A stretch of DNA of 64,000 bases, taken from Bacteroidetes bacterium UBA1935 (GTDB lineage Bacteria > Bacteroidota > Bacteroidia > Chitinophagales > Chitinophagaceae). The stretch lies in the NCBI GenBank assembly GCA_002337045.1, contig DDFF01000006.1:248001-312000 (forward strand). Direction: 5' to 3'. This document shows, piece after piece, positions 43,976 through 53,057 of this stretch. Position 1 is the first letter of the stretch. Every line of letters begins with the position of its first letter. The notes below the pieces were generated by a model, which worked only from the letters and a program-made list of their open reading frames with translations, was not told where the DNA came from and made no database searches. The position numbers were made by a program, and so were the translations under genes.

Positions 43976-44719
43976 ATGAAAAAGCTTCAATTAATCTGCA
44001 TATTTCTGCTGACTGTATTTGGTGCAAATGCACAGTTTACCCAGTTTGGTAAAATTGAGTATGAACGTAAAGTAAACATCAAGCGCCAACTGAATGACCT
44101 TGATGATGAACAAAAGCAATGGATAGAAAAATTTAAAGCACAGATACCTGATTTCAATACATCGTATTTCGATTTGTATTTCAATACATCAAAATCGCTC
44201 TACAAACCGGGCAAGGAAGTAGAAGGCGGAACTAAACTGTGGTTTGCACAATCTCCTGCCAATGATAATGTAGTACTGACCGATTTTGGTACAGAGAAGG
44301 TAAAGGCAAACAAAACAGTGTTTGAGCAGAAGTTTCTGGTAGAAGACAGCATGCGTAAAATAGAGTGGAAGATAAGTGATGAAATACGTACCATAGCCAA
44401 TTACAAATGCCGCAAAGCAGTGGGTAAGATTTTCGACTCTGTGTACGTGGTTGCTTTCTATACAGAAGACATCATGGTGAGTGGTGGCCCGGAAATGTTT
44501 GGCGGCCTGCCGGGTATGATACTGCAACTGGCCATACCGCGTATGCACACCACATGGGTAGCGCAAAAAATAGACATGGTAAAACCTAAAGACACAGATT
44601 TTACCACAAGCGATAAAGGCAAAAAGACGACACAAAAGGAACTATACGAAACACTGAAAACCAGCTTTAAAGACTGGGGCAAGTACGCCGATAAAAACCT
44701 TTGGTGGACATTGATATAG
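43976..44719 (+). CDS. GLPGLI family exported protein
   Basis: The 247-residue product has a signal peptide (1-19, ending ANA) and the family-defining GGLPGMILQL segment near residue 175, with ADEIRTI-like and NYKCRKAVGKI strands typical of GLPGLI proteins. Members are usually encoded beside TonB-like barrel receptors, as here, six bases after the barrel gene. They are thought to act in the envelope, but no biochemical role is known. The next gene starts five bases after its stop. Confidence 0.85.
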   Translation: MKKLQLICIFLLTVFGANAQFTQFGKIEYERKVNIKRQLNDLDDEQKQWIEKFKAQIPDFNTSYFDLYFNTSKSLYKPGKEVEGGTKLWFAQSPANDNVVLTDFGTEKVKANKTVFEQKFLVEDSMRKIEWKISDEIRTIANYKCRKAVGKIFDSVYVVAFYTEDIMVSGGPEMFGGLPGMILQLAIPRMHTTWVAQKIDMVKPKDTDFTTSDKGKKTTQKELYETLKTSFKDWGKYADKNLWWTLI

Positions 44720-44724
44720 CGCAT

Positions 44725-45351
44725 ATGCGTCAAATAGTATTAGGTCTGGTATGCTTACTCTGTTTCAGCAGTTGCAGAACAGTATTGCTGCGAGCTATTG
44801 GTGTAAAGAATAATAGGCATCTTTCTGAAGAGAAGATAGCAAAGCTACAACACCGTTATGGTATAGACAGCAGGTATAGCTATTACATAGATACTATTTA
44901 CAACACATATCTGGCTAAAACTATTAACAAGAAAGATAGTGCTGAAAGAGGTATATACAAGACATTCAGCCAGCCATTAATAGCTACTTATTATATACAG
45001 AAGCCTACAGCGGATATGGCTATAGTGAATTGTGATGGCTATATGAAGATGCTGCGTCTAACGTGGAATAAACATGGTGAAATGGATGTCTTTCCGCCGA
45101 AGTATGAAACGCTTATTACCGATAAAATAAAACTACAGGAGTATCTGCAATGTCTTAAGCCGTTGAAAGGTTCTGCAGCTATTAATACAATCGCCGGCTA
45201 CGATAATGTGATTGTGTTGCATTGGGTACATTTCTTTACTAAGAATACCAAAAGCCTGATAAATGAAGTGGAGCGAAATGCAAAACTTGCAAAAGGCAAA
45301 ACACTGATAGTGTATGTGAATGCAGATAATGTATACGATACATCAAAATAA
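44725..45351 (+). CDS. Lipoprotein of unknown function in barrel/GLPGLI operon
   Basis: The 208-residue product has a lipobox FSSC with Cys17 and no recognised domain. The mature part is basic in the first half and ends in a mixed alpha/beta segment (YDNVIVLHWVHFFTKNTKSL, then GKTLIVYVNADNVYD), vaguely like a thioredoxin-fold tail but without a CxxC. Start is ATG 44725, five bases after the GLPGLI stop; an upstream ATG at 44701 overlaps that gene and does not give a signal peptide. It is the last gene of the operon. Confidence 0.65.
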   Translation: MRQIVLGLVCLLCFSSCRTVLLRAIGVKNNRHLSEEKIAKLQHRYGIDSRYSYYIDTIYNTYLAKTINKKDSAERGIYKTFSQPLIATYYIQKPTADMAIVNCDGYMKMLRLTWNKHGEMDVFPPKYETLITDKIKLQEYLQCLKPLKGSAAINTIAGYDNVIVLHWVHFFTKNTKSLINEVERNAKLAKGKTLIVYVNADNVYDTSK

Positions 45352-45382
45352 AAGCCCCAAGTTATCGGGGCTTTTATTTTTT
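45345..45382. terminator. Bidirectional terminator
   Basis: AAAATAAAAGCCCC and GGGGCTTTTATTTT perfect 14-base arms. It overlaps both the 3' end of the lipoprotein gene and that of the convergent metB-type gene. Confidence 0.85.
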
Positions 45383-46535
45383 ATCCTATTGCTTGTGCAA
45401 GATCTGCAATCAGGTCGTCAACATCTTCAATACCAACACTCAGGCGTATCAGGCTATCTACAAGGCCGTTCTTGATGCGTTCTTCGCGAGGGATGGAACC
45501 ATGTGTCATAGATGCAGGATGACCAATCAGCGATTCTACACCACCAAGCGATTCTGCCAGTGAAAACAATTGTGTTTTCTTCAGTACATTCATCGCTGCA
45601 TCCATATTATCATCTTTCAGTGTAAAAGACATCATACCTCCAAAGCCACGCATTTGCTTCTTAGCCACATCGTGGTTAGGATGGTCTTCAAAACCACACC
45701 AATATACTTTACCTACTTTAGGATGATTGCGCAGATAGTTGGCAATCTTCTCACCATTCTCGCAATGACGTTGCATACGCACGTGTAGCGTTTTTATACC
45801 ACGCAACACCAGCCAGCAATCGTGCGGGCCGGGTACGGCGCCACAACTGTTTTGTATAAAGCGCAGCTTTTCTTCCAGTGCAGCATCTTTCATTATCAGC
45901 GCACCGTGTACCACGTCGCTGTGCCCGCCCAGGTATTTTGTAGCAGAGTGCAATACGATGTCAGCACCCCAATCCAGCGGATTTTGCAGGTATGGAGAAG
46001 CGAATGTATTATCTACAACCAGCAGCAGTTTGTGTTCTTTAGCAATTTTAGCACATGCTTCTATATCAACGATATTCAGAAGCGGGTTGGTTGGCGTTTC
46101 TGTCCATATCATCTTCGTATTGCTGTTGATATAGCCACGGATGTTTTCCGCATTGCTCATATCTATGAAATGGAACTTGATACTATACAGCGCAAATACT
46201 TTGGTGAAAATGCGGTAAGTGCCGCCATACAGGTCGTTAGCAACAATCACTTCGTCGCCTGGCATCAGCAATTTCGCAACTGCATCTGTAGCTGCCATAC
46301 CACTGCCAAAGCAAAGTGCATATTCGCCGTTTTCTATAGCGGCCAGTGCATTTTGCAATACAGTGCGCGTTGGGTTTTGTGTACGTGCATACTCGTAGCC
46401 TTTATGATCGCCCGGTGCCGCCTGCACATAAGTAGATGTTTGATATATAGGTGTCATGATAGCACCCGTTGTTGGGTCCGGTTCTACACCTGCGTGTATC
46501 AGTTTTGTAGCCAGTTTATGATTTTTATTATTCAT
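45381..46535 (-). CDS. metB: Cystathionine gamma-synthase/lyase family PLP enzyme
   Basis: A 384-residue trans-sulfuration enzyme of the Cys/Met metabolism PLP family. PLP binds Lys200 in HSATKYLGGHSDVVHG; CFGSGMAATDAV, NDLYGGTYRIF and VVDNTFASPYLQNP are the usual blocks. It would form cystathionine from an acylhomoserine and cysteine or act as a lyase; the sequence alone does not decide between MetB, MetC and related activities, and MetB is the usual call for this pattern. It is transcribed alone, with a TACCTTTG box upstream. Confidence 0.9.
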   Translation of the reverse strand: MNNKNHKLATKLIHAGVEPDPTTGAIMTPIYQTSTYVQAAPGDHKGYEYARTQNPTRTVLQNALAAIENGEYALCFGSGMAATDAVAKLLMPGDEVIVANDLYGGTYRIFTKVFALYSIKFHFIDMSNAENIRGYINSNTKMIWTETPTNPLLNIVDIEACAKIAKEHKLLLVVDNTFASPYLQNPLDWGADIVLHSATKYLGGHSDVVHGALIMKDAALEEKLRFIQNSCGAVPGPHDCWLVLRGIKTLHVRMQRHCENGEKIANYLRNHPKVGKVYWCGFEDHPNHDVAKKQMRGFGGMMSFTLKDDNMDAAMNVLKKTQLFSLAESLGGVESLIGHPASMTHGSIPREERIKNGLVDSLIRLSVGIEDVDDLIADLAQAIG

Positions 46536-46559
46536 TCATTGCGGATTTTGTAATGTTTG

Positions 46560-46567
46560 CAAAGGTA
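46560..46567 (-). promoter_or_regulatory. Promoter -7 box of metB-type gene
   Basis: TACCTTTG on the minus strand matches TAnnTTTG, 24 bases before the ATG. No clear -33 box. Confidence 0.45.
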
Positions 46568-46615
46568 GTTAAACTGAACGGCTTATAATTTCTCCACCTT
46601 TGCTATTTTTATCCA

Positions 46616-48118
46616 ATGAAACCCACTGATAGGCTTAATAAATTATATAGTGTACTATTTCTGGTAATATTGGTTGCCGGGTTGGTACTCAGGTTTTATC
46701 AGTATCTTATCAACAGATCTCTGTGGCATGATGAGGCGCACCTTGCGCTGAATTTTGTAGACCTGGGCTTTAAAGACCTCACAAAACCGCTAGAAAACTT
46801 TCAAAGTGCGCCTATATTTTTCCTTTGGGGAGTAGAGCTCTTCAGTCATATTTTCGGTCTGGGAGAGATGTCATTAAGGTTGTTGCCTTTTATATTCTCT
46901 ATAGCGGTAATGCCATTGTTTTACCACATTGTATATGAGCTTACAAAGCAACGTATTACCTCGCTGATTGCATTTTTGATATATGCACTAAATATCTCTT
47001 TTGTATACTATGCATCAGAGCTGAAGCCATATACCATAGATGTATCTGCTTATATTATACTCAGTTATCTGGTATTGAGTTCAAATAAGTTTGTTGCAAA
47101 ACACAGAGATTTACTGCTTGTAGTGTCAGGTAGCCTGCTGGTGTTCTTCTCCAATTCAACACAGCTGGTGGTTGCTTGCATAGGTGTGTATTATTTGAAA
47201 AACATAAAGGTTATTAAGGAAGATGTGAAGTTGATGACATTACCACTGAGGAATGTAGTAGTACTAGGCTCTTGGTTGCTGATGATAGGGATAAATTATT
47301 TTCTGTTCGTAAAAGATCATCCTTATGCTTCCGGTATGAAAGAGATATGGGCATGGACTTTTTGTCCTACGCCATTCTTTGGCCCTGAGTTTAATCAATA
47401 CATGACAACTTATGTACCAACCCTTTTCATGAACGATTTGTTTTTTGCAGACAGTTCTTTCTTCTTAGGGTATATAATTCTCGCTGTTTGTACTGTTGGC
47501 CTGGTAACCGCGATAGTACAGAAAAACAAAAATGTGCTGATTTTCGGGTTGATGCCGCTTGCGCTTAGCTATGTATTATCGCTCTTAAGTCAATACCCAT
47601 TCTATGGTAGGTTTATACTCTACGCTTTTCCGGGTATTGTCATATTGTTGAGTATAGGCTTAAACACTATCGTAACGATAGTCAGGAACAAATTCTATAA
47701 TTATGCTGCAGGTGCATTTACTATCCTGTTCTTATTTCTTTTATTGAAAAACTCTGTAATGTCTGTGCCAAAGTGGGATATAAAAATTAAACCAGCATTG
47801 ACATACATTGATAAACACTTTTCGAATAGCCATGTGTTTGTAACTACTCCGTATTCTATGTGCGAGTATTACAAGAAAATAGGATTTGTGCATTGTGGAG
47901 AAATAACAAGACTCACGTGGCACCTTGATGCTTATGCATTGTTGAATGACACTGTTGTACAAAAACAGAAAGAACCATACATCATACTGCACTCTGTAAC
48001 AGGTGGCGACAATGCAGACGTATTTATTCCAGAGCTAAAGGCTAAAGGTTTAATAATATCAGAGTATAAAGCGAATAATTTCGGGGTTACAGAAATCAGG
48101 CCGGATACAAGCAGGTAA
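46616..48118 (+). CDS. GT39-like polytopic glycosyltransferase
   Basis: The 500-residue product has about ten transmembrane helices. It starts like the GT-C family of ArnT/protein O-mannosyltransferases: the first loop contains LWHDEAHLAL with the conserved acidic pair, and the second ASELKPYTIDV. These enzymes use polyprenyl-phosphate sugars outside the inner membrane to modify lipids or proteins. The last 100 residues form a soluble domain. Donor and acceptor are not evident. It stands between metB and ruvB; ruvB starts 20 bases after its stop. Confidence 0.82.
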   Translation: MKPTDRLNKLYSVLFLVILVAGLVLRFYQYLINRSLWHDEAHLALNFVDLGFKDLTKPLENFQSAPIFFLWGVELFSHIFGLGEMSLRLLPFIFSIAVMPLFYHIVYELTKQRITSLIAFLIYALNISFVYYASELKPYTIDVSAYIILSYLVLSSNKFVAKHRDLLLVVSGSLLVFFSNSTQLVVACIGVYYLKNIKVIKEDVKLMTLPLRNVVVLGSWLLMIGINYFLFVKDHPYASGMKEIWAWTFCPTPFFGPEFNQYMTTYVPTLFMNDLFFADSSFFLGYIILAVCTVGLVTAIVQKNKNVLIFGLMPLALSYVLSLLSQYPFYGRFILYAFPGIVILLSIGLNTIVTIVRNKFYNYAAGAFTILFLFLLLKNSVMSVPKWDIKIKPALTYIDKHFSNSHVFVTTPYSMCEYYKKIGFVHCGEITRLTWHLDAYALLNDTVVQKQKEPYIILHSVTGGDNADVFIPELKAKGLIISEYKANNFGVTEIRPDTSR

Positions 48119-48138
48119 TTCAGTAATTTTATCATCTT

Positions 48139-49161
48139 ATGCAGCAGTCGCACATCAGGCCTACAGACAATTTAAGCCCGCAGGAGCGTGAATATGAGAA
48201 TAGTATTCGCCCCCAGTCTATAGATGATTTTTCGGGCCAGCCAAAACTGGTAGAAAACCTGCGCATATTCATCAAAGCTGCTAATCTGCGTGGCGAATCG
48301 TTGGATCATGTATTGTTTCACGGCCCTCCCGGTTTGGGTAAAACCACCCTTTCGCGCATAGTGGCAAACGAACTGGGGGTGAATATTAAAGAAACAAGCG
48401 GACCTGTTATAGAAAAGCCCGCAGACCTTGCCGGTTTGCTTACAAGCCTGGAACCACGTGATGTATTGTTTATAGATGAAATTCACCGATTGAGCACAGT
48501 GGTAGAAGAATACCTCTATGCTGCGATGGAGGATTTTAAAATTGACATCATGATAGATAGCGGACCCGCCGCCCGTTCTGTTCAGATAAACCTGAGTCCG
48601 TTTACACTGGTAGGCGCTACTACACGTAGTGGTTTGCTAACATCTCCTTTGTTGAGCCGCTTTGGTATAAAATCAAGACTGGAGTATTATAATTCCGAAG
48701 TGCTGCAACGTATTGTAATGCGTGCTGCGGGATTGTTGAATGTAAAAACAACATCGGAAGCTGCCATGCAGATAGCCAGCCGCAGCCGTGGTACGCCGCG
48801 TATTGCCAATGGTTTGCTGCGCCGTATGCGCGATTTTGCACAAGTACTGGGTAATGGTGTGATAGACCTTGCCATCGTAGAGCATGGCCTTCGCGCACTG
48901 AATGTAGACGAAAGTGGACTGGATGATATGGATAATAAAATCCTGAGCACGTTGATTGAAAAATTCAAGGGCGGGCCGACAGGTATCAATAACATTGCAA
49001 CAGCTGTAGGCGAAGAAGCGGGAACTATTGAAGAAGTGTACGAACCATTCCTGATACAGGAAGGTTATATCATGCGTACGCCACGTGGTAGAGAAGCTAC
49101 AGAGAAAGCCTACAAACACCTTGGCCGCAATAAGCCGGGCGATACAGGTGTGTTGTTTTAA
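48139..49161 (+). CDS. ruvB: Holliday junction DNA helicase RuvB
   Basis: RuvB is the hexameric motor that drives branch migration at Holliday junctions with RuvA. The 340-residue product has Walker A GPPGLGKTT, Walker B LFIDEIHRL, sensor 1 GATTRSG, and the C-terminal winged helix (QEGYIMRTPRGREATEKAY). Length is normal. ruvA and ruvC are not nearby. Its stop overlaps that of the convergent glycosyltransferase gene by four bases. Confidence 0.97.
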   Translation: MQQSHIRPTDNLSPQEREYENSIRPQSIDDFSGQPKLVENLRIFIKAANLRGESLDHVLFHGPPGLGKTTLSRIVANELGVNIKETSGPVIEKPADLAGLLTSLEPRDVLFIDEIHRLSTVVEEYLYAAMEDFKIDIMIDSGPAARSVQINLSPFTLVGATTRSGLLTSPLLSRFGIKSRLEYYNSEVLQRIVMRAAGLLNVKTTSEAAMQIASRSRGTPRIANGLLRRMRDFAQVLGNGVIDLAIVEHGLRALNVDESGLDDMDNKILSTLIEKFKGGPTGINNIATAVGEEAGTIEEVYEPFLIQEGYIMRTPRGREATEKAYKHLGRNKPGDTGVLF

Positions 49162-50288
49162 CCTTGCTTAGCTATTCCTAAAAGATTCGTCAGCAGTGTA
49201 TCCCAGCTGTATTTCTGCTTTTCTGCAGCAATATTTTGTTGCAAGTTTGGCAGTGAATCCGGTTGAAAGAAACGGATGATAGCGGTCGCTATTTCAGTAG
49301 GGTCGGGCTCTGTAACAAAGCCTACTTTTCCATCGGGAACTACTTCGGCAAGACCACCAACATTAGTTACCACCATTGGTTTTTCAAAATGGTAAGCCAC
49401 TTGTGTAATGCCGCTTTGTGTGGCAGTGCGATAAGGTTGCACTACAAGGTCTGTAGCAGAGAAATAATATTTAATCTCGTCGTTGGGTATAAACTCCGTA
49501 AAAAGTTTTACACTATTGCCAATGCTGTTTTGTTGTATCTGTTGCAAGTAGCTATCACCATCGCCATAAAACTCTCCGGCTACTATAAGCTTGATGCCTG
49601 CTTGTTTGATGCGTTCATCTTTCATGGCATCCAGGAGCAAATCAAGCCCTTTGTATTTGCGTATGAAGCCAAAGAAGAGGATGTATTTATCAGTTGGATT
49701 GAGCCCCAGTTTCTTGCATGCTTCTTCTCTTCCAATAGCATTGCCATAGTTGTCGTACACCGGGTGCGGGCTGAATACGGAAGGCTTGTCTGTAAATTGT
49801 TTCAGGTCTTTCAGTACATCCTTACTCATCGCAAGAAAAGCATCAGCGCTCTTCAGAAAGTATTTGGTAAAAGCCATATCGCCCGGGCGATGCTCGTGCG
49901 GTATCACATTGTCTGTAATGGCAACAATCTTTGTGTGTTTGTTTTTACGCACCCTACGAAGGATAGTACCGAAGCATGGCCCCATAAAAGGCAACCAGTA
50001 GCGTACTATGATTAAGTCGGGCTTTTCGTTCTTGATGCGGTTGCCAACACTCAGCCAATTGAGTGGATTTACAGAGTTGATAACACTGCGTATCTCCAGA
50101 GCCTTTGGTGCTGGCTCATCTGTAAACTGCGATTTGCCCGGGAAAAGAAACGAAGGGTATTGCAGCGAGAAAGAATAGATAACCACTTTGTGCCCCTGCT
50201 CTTGCAATACTTCTGCCATGCGCTCGTTGAAAGTAGCGATGCCGCCGCCACGCAGCGGGTGTGCAGAGCCTATGATGGTTATATTCAT
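49158..50288 (-). CDS. Glycosyltransferase, GT-B fold (family 4)
   Basis: The 376-residue product is a cytoplasmic GT-B glycosyltransferase. The N-terminal domain starts with HPLRGGGIATFNERMAEVL, the glycine-rich loop of GT4-like enzymes, and the C-terminal domain has ILFFGFIRKYKGLDLLLDA and the sugar-nucleotide-binding QSGITQVAYHFEKPMVVTNVG, ending near EVVPDGKVG. It directly abuts hddC, so its donor is probably a GDP-heptose (inference). It is the last gene of a minus-strand run that begins at gcvH. Confidence 0.85.
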   Translation of the reverse strand: MNITIIGSAHPLRGGGIATFNERMAEVLQEQGHKVVIYSFSLQYPSFLFPGKSQFTDEPAPKALEIRSVINSVNPLNWLSVGNRIKNEKPDLIIVRYWLPFMGPCFGTILRRVRKNKHTKIVAITDNVIPHEHRPGDMAFTKYFLKSADAFLAMSKDVLKDLKQFTDKPSVFSPHPVYDNYGNAIGREEACKKLGLNPTDKYILFFGFIRKYKGLDLLLDAMKDERIKQAGIKLIVAGEFYGDGDSYLQQIQQNSIGNSVKLFTEFIPNDEIKYYFSATDLVVQPYRTATQSGITQVAYHFEKPMVVTNVGGLAEVVPDGKVGFVTEPDPTEIATAIIRFFQPDSLPNLQQNIAAEKQKYSWDTLLTNLLGIAKQG

Positions 50289-50984
50289 TTACAATACTGT
50301 TTTAAAATCTTCCTGTGCTTTTTTGTAGTCTGTTGGTATGCCAATATCTATAAAATAAGCATCGCTTACAAAACCATACATTTTTCCTTTGTGTACAAAT
50401 ACCTCGAAATAATCTTTCTCGAAAGAATATTTTTCCGGCAATTGTTTGGCAATGAGCGCAGCTTTATTCACAATGTACACACCACCGTTTATCAATCCTT
50501 CGCTGTAATATTTCTTCTCTTCAAATGCAGTGATGCAACCTGCATCATCTGTTCTTACAACACCATATCTTTCAAACTCCTGCATGGGCTTTAATGCAAG
50601 TGTTGTTGCTGCATTCTTTGATCTGTGATACGCAAGCATTGCCTGCATATCTACGCGAAACATAGTATCGCCATTCAGCACTGCCACATTATCTGCTGTT
50701 GCTTTAGTGAGTGCCAGGCTTATGCCACCACCTGTGCCAAGGGGTGTTTCTTCTATCACATAATCTATAGCAAAAGGCCACTGTTCAGTTTGTAGCCAAT
50801 CAGTTATTACCTTGTGTTTGAAGCCCAGCGACAGTATGATGCGTGCGCAGCCCTGCGACTGCAAATAGCTGAATATGTAATGCAAAAATGGTTTGCCATT
50901 AACGGGTGCCATACATTTAGGATACAATCCTATAACGCTCTGCAGCCTTGTACCCAAACCACCTGCCAGTACTACACACTCCAT
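50289..50984 (-). CDS. hddC: Heptose-1-phosphate guanylyltransferase-like nucleotidyltransferase
   Basis: The 231-residue product is a sugar-phosphate nucleotidyltransferase: VVLAGGLGTRL at 4-14, YPKCMAPVNGKPFL, and the metal-binding NGDTMF. The short length and close link with a GHMP heptose kinase point to HddC, which makes GDP-D-glycero-alpha-D-manno-heptose, the donor for S-layer, capsule or O-antigen sugars. Direct sequence evidence for the sugar is lacking. It is one base after hddA and touches the glycosyltransferase gene. Confidence 0.78.
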   Translation of the reverse strand: MECVVLAGGLGTRLQSVIGLYPKCMAPVNGKPFLHYIFSYLQSQGCARIILSLGFKHKVITDWLQTEQWPFAIDYVIEETPLGTGGGISLALTKATADNVAVLNGDTMFRVDMQAMLAYHRSKNAATTLALKPMQEFERYGVVRTDDAGCITAFEEKKYYSEGLINGGVYIVNKAALIAKQLPEKYSFEKDYFEVFVHKGKMYGFVSDAYFIDIGIPTDYKKAQEDFKTVL

Positions 50985-50985
50985 C

Positions 50986-52008
50986 TTATATACTCCAGGT
51001 TGACAGCCCGTGCTCTACGAAGCTGTAGTTACGAAACTCTCCACCAAACTGTTGCAGTGCTTTTTGCACCGCATAGCGTGTATTGGCAGGGCAGTAGAAC
51101 ATCATAAAGCCACCACCACCTGCACCACTTATCTTGCCGCCTGTAGCGCCTGCATCCAGTGCGGTTTGGTATATATTGTCCATGGCATCGTTCGATATGC
51201 CTTGCGCCATTTGTTTTTTGAAACGGAAACCATAGTCGAGAATAGAACCAAAGTCGTGGATATTACCTTTCAGCAGTGCTTCCTTCATCATATTGGCCTG
51301 CTCCTTCAGTTGGTGCATAGCCTCTATCGATTTCTCATTTTTGTCTTTCACATTCTTGCTTTGTGCTTCAATGATATCTGAAGACAAGCGACTGGTAGAT
51401 GTGAAGTATAGCAACAGGTTATTCTCCAGTTCAAACAAGAGTTTTTGTTTAATGCGCAGTGGATTTACAATAACCCTGTCGCCCTCATAAAACTCCATGA
51501 AATTGACACCGCCGAATGTTGCAGCATACTGATCTTGCTTACCACCTGCCATTGCTAGGTCTTCGCGCTCTATCTCGTAGGCAAGGTGTGCAATATCATA
51601 TTCGCCCAGTGGCAGTTTCAGCCATTCTGCAAAAGCGCCAACAATAGCAACCATCAGGGTAGAAGAGCTGCCAAGTCCGCTACCTGCAGGAGCATCTACA
51701 AAAGTTGTCAGTTTAAAACCACTTGGTACAGCACCGTATTTTTTTACAATATGGTTGTATGCACCTTTTGCAAGTGTAAGTTCTCCGTCTATAGCTATTT
51801 CATTTGCCAATGCACAGGTAGTAATCTCGTTGCGGTCTGTAGCTTCAATTATTATCTCAGGTATGTGCAGTGGTTCTATGCTTGCATATGCGTAGAGCGA
51901 TATGGTAGCATTCAGTATTGCACCACCATATATATCGCAGTATGGGCTCACATCTGTGCCGCCACCGGCAAGGCCAATGCGTAAAGGTGCTTTACTTCTG
52001 TATATCAT
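50986..52008 (-). CDS. hddA: Heptose-7-phosphate kinase-like GHMP kinase
   Basis: The 340-residue product is a GHMP kinase. The N-terminal APLRIGLAGGGTDVSPYCD is the block found in D-glycero-D-manno-heptose-7-phosphate 1-kinase (HddA), the ATP loop is PAGSGLGSSSTLM, and AGGKQDQYAATFGG follows. The C-terminal motif is GGKISGAGGGGFMMF. With hddC next to it, it would supply heptose 1,7-bisphosphate for GDP-heptose. The isomerase and phosphatase (gmhA, gmhB) are not in the window. The gene follows vanZ by 35 bases. Confidence 0.8.
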   Translation of the reverse strand: MIYRSKAPLRIGLAGGGTDVSPYCDIYGGAILNATISLYAYASIEPLHIPEIIIEATDRNEITTCALANEIAIDGELTLAKGAYNHIVKKYGAVPSGFKLTTFVDAPAGSGLGSSSTLMVAIVGAFAEWLKLPLGEYDIAHLAYEIEREDLAMAGGKQDQYAATFGGVNFMEFYEGDRVIVNPLRIKQKLLFELENNLLLYFTSTSRLSSDIIEAQSKNVKDKNEKSIEAMHQLKEQANMMKEALLKGNIHDFGSILDYGFRFKKQMAQGISNDAMDNIYQTALDAGATGGKISGAGGGGFMMFYCPANTRYAVQKALQQFGGEFRNYSFVEHGLSTWSI

Positions 52009-52043
52009 TACAATTGTTTGCGGATGCGCTAAAATAAATAAAC

Positions 52044-52451
52044 TTAGCCACGTTGGCTCTTTGTGCTTTTGTTAAAACGCATATACAGGCTAAATAGTAT
52101 GATGCCTATCAGCCCGCCTACAGCATCAGCAAGCGTATCCATATTGTCTTGAGAACGTCCTTGCACATAATGACCTTGTACATATTCTACCAGCCAACCG
52201 AGGAATGTGGCAGCAATAAGCAGTATCAGCTTCAGCCCCATACTATTGCTGCGCACGGTATTGTGCCAGAGGATGGTGAAGACACCAAACAAAACCATAT
52301 GTGTCCACTTATCTACAAGCGGAATATTAAGATGTGGAAGGTCTTTGCCGGGTATGAAGCAAAGGAAGAAAATGAGCAAAGTCCATAGTATGGCTATGGA
52401 CTTTGCATATGTTGTAAAAATATTGTTTTGCTTTTCAGCAGTAGCTTGCAT
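52044..52451 (-). CDS. VanZ-like small membrane protein
   Basis: A 135-residue inner-membrane protein with about four hydrophobic helices and the family pieces DKWTHMVLFGVF and EYVQGHYVQGRSQDNMDTLADAVGG, as in VanZ. VanZ proteins give mild teicoplanin resistance in enterococci, but most homologues have no known role. Its ATG overlaps the gcvH stop by one base, so the two are translationally coupled, an odd pairing in function. Confidence 0.85.
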   Translation of the reverse strand: MQATAEKQNNIFTTYAKSIAILWTLLIFFLCFIPGKDLPHLNIPLVDKWTHMVLFGVFTILWHNTVRSNSMGLKLILLIAATFLGWLVEYVQGHYVQGRSQDNMDTLADAVGGLIGIILFSLYMRFNKSTKSQRG

Positions 52452-52831
52452 TATTCGCCTATCAGAGCTTTGTAAGCTGCAGCATCCATCAGTGCATCAA
52501 CATCTGCAGTATTATCTACAGTCATTTTCACCATCCATCCAGCACCATATGGATCAGAGTTTACACTTTCAGGAGCGCCATCCAAACCCGGATTAACTTC
52601 ATTGATAGTACCAGCAACCGGCAAATAAAGATCAGAAACTGTTTTTACTGCTTCAACGGTACCGAAAGTATCGTTAGCACCAAGTGATTTGCCAACTGCA
52701 TTGATGTCAACAAAAACGATATCACCCAATTCGCGTTGAGCGAAATCAGTAATACCTACTGTAGCTACATTACCTTCCAGTAATATCCATTCGTGGTCTT
52801 TAGTGTACTTCAGATTGTCAGGGAACTGCAT
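52451..52831 (-). CDS. gcvH: Glycine cleavage system H protein
   Basis: GcvH carries the lipoyl arm that shuttles aminomethyl groups between the P, T and L proteins of the glycine cleavage complex. The 126-residue product has the lipoylated Lys63 in VEAVKTVSDLYLP, and the N-terminal YTKDHEWI and GITDFAQRELGDIVFVD segments. gcvP and gcvT are not near. It is the first gene of a run gcvH-vanZ-hddA-hddC-glycosyltransferase. The 226 bases upstream, shared with the divergent GEVED gene, show no clear promoter. Confidence 0.95.
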   Translation of the reverse strand: MQFPDNLKYTKDHEWILLEGNVATVGITDFAQRELGDIVFVDINAVGKSLGANDTFGTVEAVKTVSDLYLPVAGTINEVNPGLDGAPESVNSDPYGAGWMVKMTVDNTADVDALMDAAAYKALIGE

Positions 52832-53057
52832 TGTTTAAAAATTTGTGCTAAAGTAACTTTTTTGTCTGATTTGTCAGAAATCTTAGAATTTTAGATATGT
52901 CTTTAGCTGAAAGTTAATAATATAAATGAAATCTAATGTCATTTTTTTACAAAACATTTAGCAATTACAGAAATTTTGCTAACTTTCGGTTGTCTCTTTT
53001 CGCAGGAAAAGGACTGGGTTAGTATACATTTATATTTATTGTTATAAGGAAAAATTT

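Noticed and set aside
44701..44724. Start of the third operon lipoprotein inside the GLPGLI gene
   Set aside because: The upstream ATG gives an acidic N-terminus before the lipoprotein signal; ATG 44725 gives a normal one.
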